In this document: in pieces, positions 5,409 through 6,079 of the stretch
How positions within the stretch are numbered: position 1 is the first letter of the stretch
How the letters are laid out: every line of letters begins with the position of its first letter
Assembly: GCA_937950105.1 (NCBI GenBank)
Contig: CALFEM010000241.1
Location: 1 to 6,079, forward strand
DNA length: 6,079 nt
Direction of reading: 5' to 3'
From: an uncultured Alphaproteobacteria bacterium
GTDB taxonomy: Bacteria > Pseudomonadota > Alphaproteobacteria > Rhizobiales > Hyphomicrobiaceae
Notes under the pieces: generated by a model
The model's input: only the letters and a program-made list of their open reading frames with translations
Database searches by the model: none
What the model was told of the DNA's origin: nothing
Program-made: the position numbers and the translations under genes

Positions 5409-6079
5409 ATGTCGAACCGCGCGCCGCACGGCCGGGCCACGCTGAAAGCGGCCGACTACGTGGCCGGCGTGCGCGCGGGCGACCGGGCCGTGCTGGCCCG
5501 CGCCATCACGCTGGTCGAAAGCACCAAGCCGGAACACCGCGCACTCGCCCAGCAGGTGCTGCAGGAACTGCTGGCGGAAACCGGCAAGGCTATTCGCCTC
5601 GGCATTACCGGCGTCCCCGGCGTCGGCAAGTCGACCACCATCGACCAGCTCGGCATCAATCTGGTCGAGGCGGGCCACAAGGTCGCCGTGCTCGCTGTCG
5701 ACCTGACCTCGAAACGCACGGGCGGCTCGATCCTCGGCGACAAGACGCGCATGACGCGCCTGTCGCAGGCGGCCAACGGGTTCATTCGCCCCTCGCCCAC
5801 ATCGGGCACGCTGGGCGGCGTCGCGCGCAAGACGCGCGAGACGATGGCACTTGTCGAGGCGGCGGGCTTCGACGTGGTGATCGTCGAGACGGTCGGCGTC
5901 GGCCAGTCGGAAACGACCGTCGCCGACATGGTCGATTTCTTTCTCGTGCTGCTGCTGGCGGGCGGCGGTGACGACCTGCAGGGCATCAAGAAGGGCATCA
6001 TCGGAATCGCCGACATGATCGCCAGCAACAAGGCCGACGGCGACAACATCGTGCGCGCCCAGGCGGCGGCGAGCGAATA
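5409..6079 (+). CDS. meaB: MeaB, GTPase chaperone of methylmalonyl-CoA mutase (3' end outside window)
   Basis: The first 223 residues are present; family members have about 320-330. MeaB (ArgK family, SIMIBI-class P-loop GTPase) guards and reloads adenosylcobalamin in methylmalonyl-CoA mutase, in propionyl-CoA and ethylmalonyl-CoA metabolism in the cytoplasm. Seen in order: P-loop GVPGVGKS (68-75), the family block [12 protein letters not shown] (104-115), [20 protein letters not shown] (125-144), the switch-like [11 protein letters not shown] (159-169), LQGIKKGI (190-197) and the guanine-specificity motif NKAD (207-210). Two departures from the usual pattern are visible: VDLTS at 97-101 where VDPSS is usual, and [10 protein letters not shown] at 183-192 where LPGAGDELQG is usual. 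GAGGG lies nine bases before the ATG, and the N-terminal helical part ([16 protein letters not shown]) starts as in known MeaB proteins. No mutase gene is in the window. Confidence 0.95.
   Translation, partial: MSNRAPHGRATLKAADYVAGVRAGDRAVLARAITLVESTKPEHRALAQQVLQELLAETGKAIRLGITGVPGVGKSTTIDQLGINLVEAGHKVAVLAVDLTSKRTGGSILGDKTRMTRLSQAANGFIRPSPTSGTLGGVARKTRETMALVEAAGFDVVIVETVGVGQSETTVADMVDFFLVLLLAGGGDDLQGIKKGIIGIADMIASNKADGDNIVRAQAAASE

Noticed and set aside
5155..5445. Plus-strand open frame of 96 codons upstream of and overlapping meaB
   Set aside because: Its product is Arg/Ala/Pro-rich without domain features, it starts with TTG, or with ATG at 5209, and it overlaps the well-supported meaB start. 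The internal repeat keeps a small doubt.

Overview
The window reads as chromosomal DNA from a high-GC alphaproteobacterium, probably of the Hyphomicrobiales (Rhizobiales). This is inferred from the strong G/C third-position bias, the style of the secreted Ala/Pro-rich proteins, a DUF900 hydrolase, a MeaB GTPase, and two boxes resembling the alphaproteobacterial CtrA site. No mobile element, tRNA, rRNA or CRISPR array was seen.

Layout. (1) At the left edge (1-80, minus strand) is a possible 5' end of a gene running out of the window. (2) 287-1267 (+) encodes an exported permuted-papain cysteine hydrolase of the YiiX/C92 type. It is followed by a hairpin at 1271-1299 that lies between converging genes. 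(3) 1329-2204 (-) encodes an exported acidic protein of unknown function with two Cys-X-Gly-Gly-Cys motifs. (4) 2353-2931 (-) encodes a second exported protein of unknown function, with one related Val-Cys-X-Gly-Gly motif and a Pro/Ala-rich tail. (5) 3014-5062 (-) encodes a 682-residue membrane-anchored protein with two N-terminal membrane helices, a charged coiled coil, a long Pro/Gly/Ala linker and a C-terminal DUF900 alpha/beta hydrolase. (6) 5063-5408 is a divergent intergenic region with palindromes and an imperfect 42-bp-period repeat. (7) 5409-6079 (+) is the 5' two thirds of meaB, the GTPase chaperone of methylmalonyl-CoA mutase; it runs off the right edge.

How the genes may work together. 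Genes 2-5 all encode envelope or exported proteins, and the three minus-strand genes run in one direction (hydrolase, then the two Cys-motif proteins) with gaps of 82 and 148 bases. Each of the two small genes has its own near-consensus CtrA-like box 50-77 bases before its start. They may therefore be driven in a cell-cycle-linked way rather than only by read-through. meaB belongs to central metabolism and seems unrelated. The most interesting signals are the paired CtrA-like boxes, the hairpin that covers the ribosome binding site of the acidic Cys-motif gene, and the two uncharacterised exported proteins that share a VCxGG motif.
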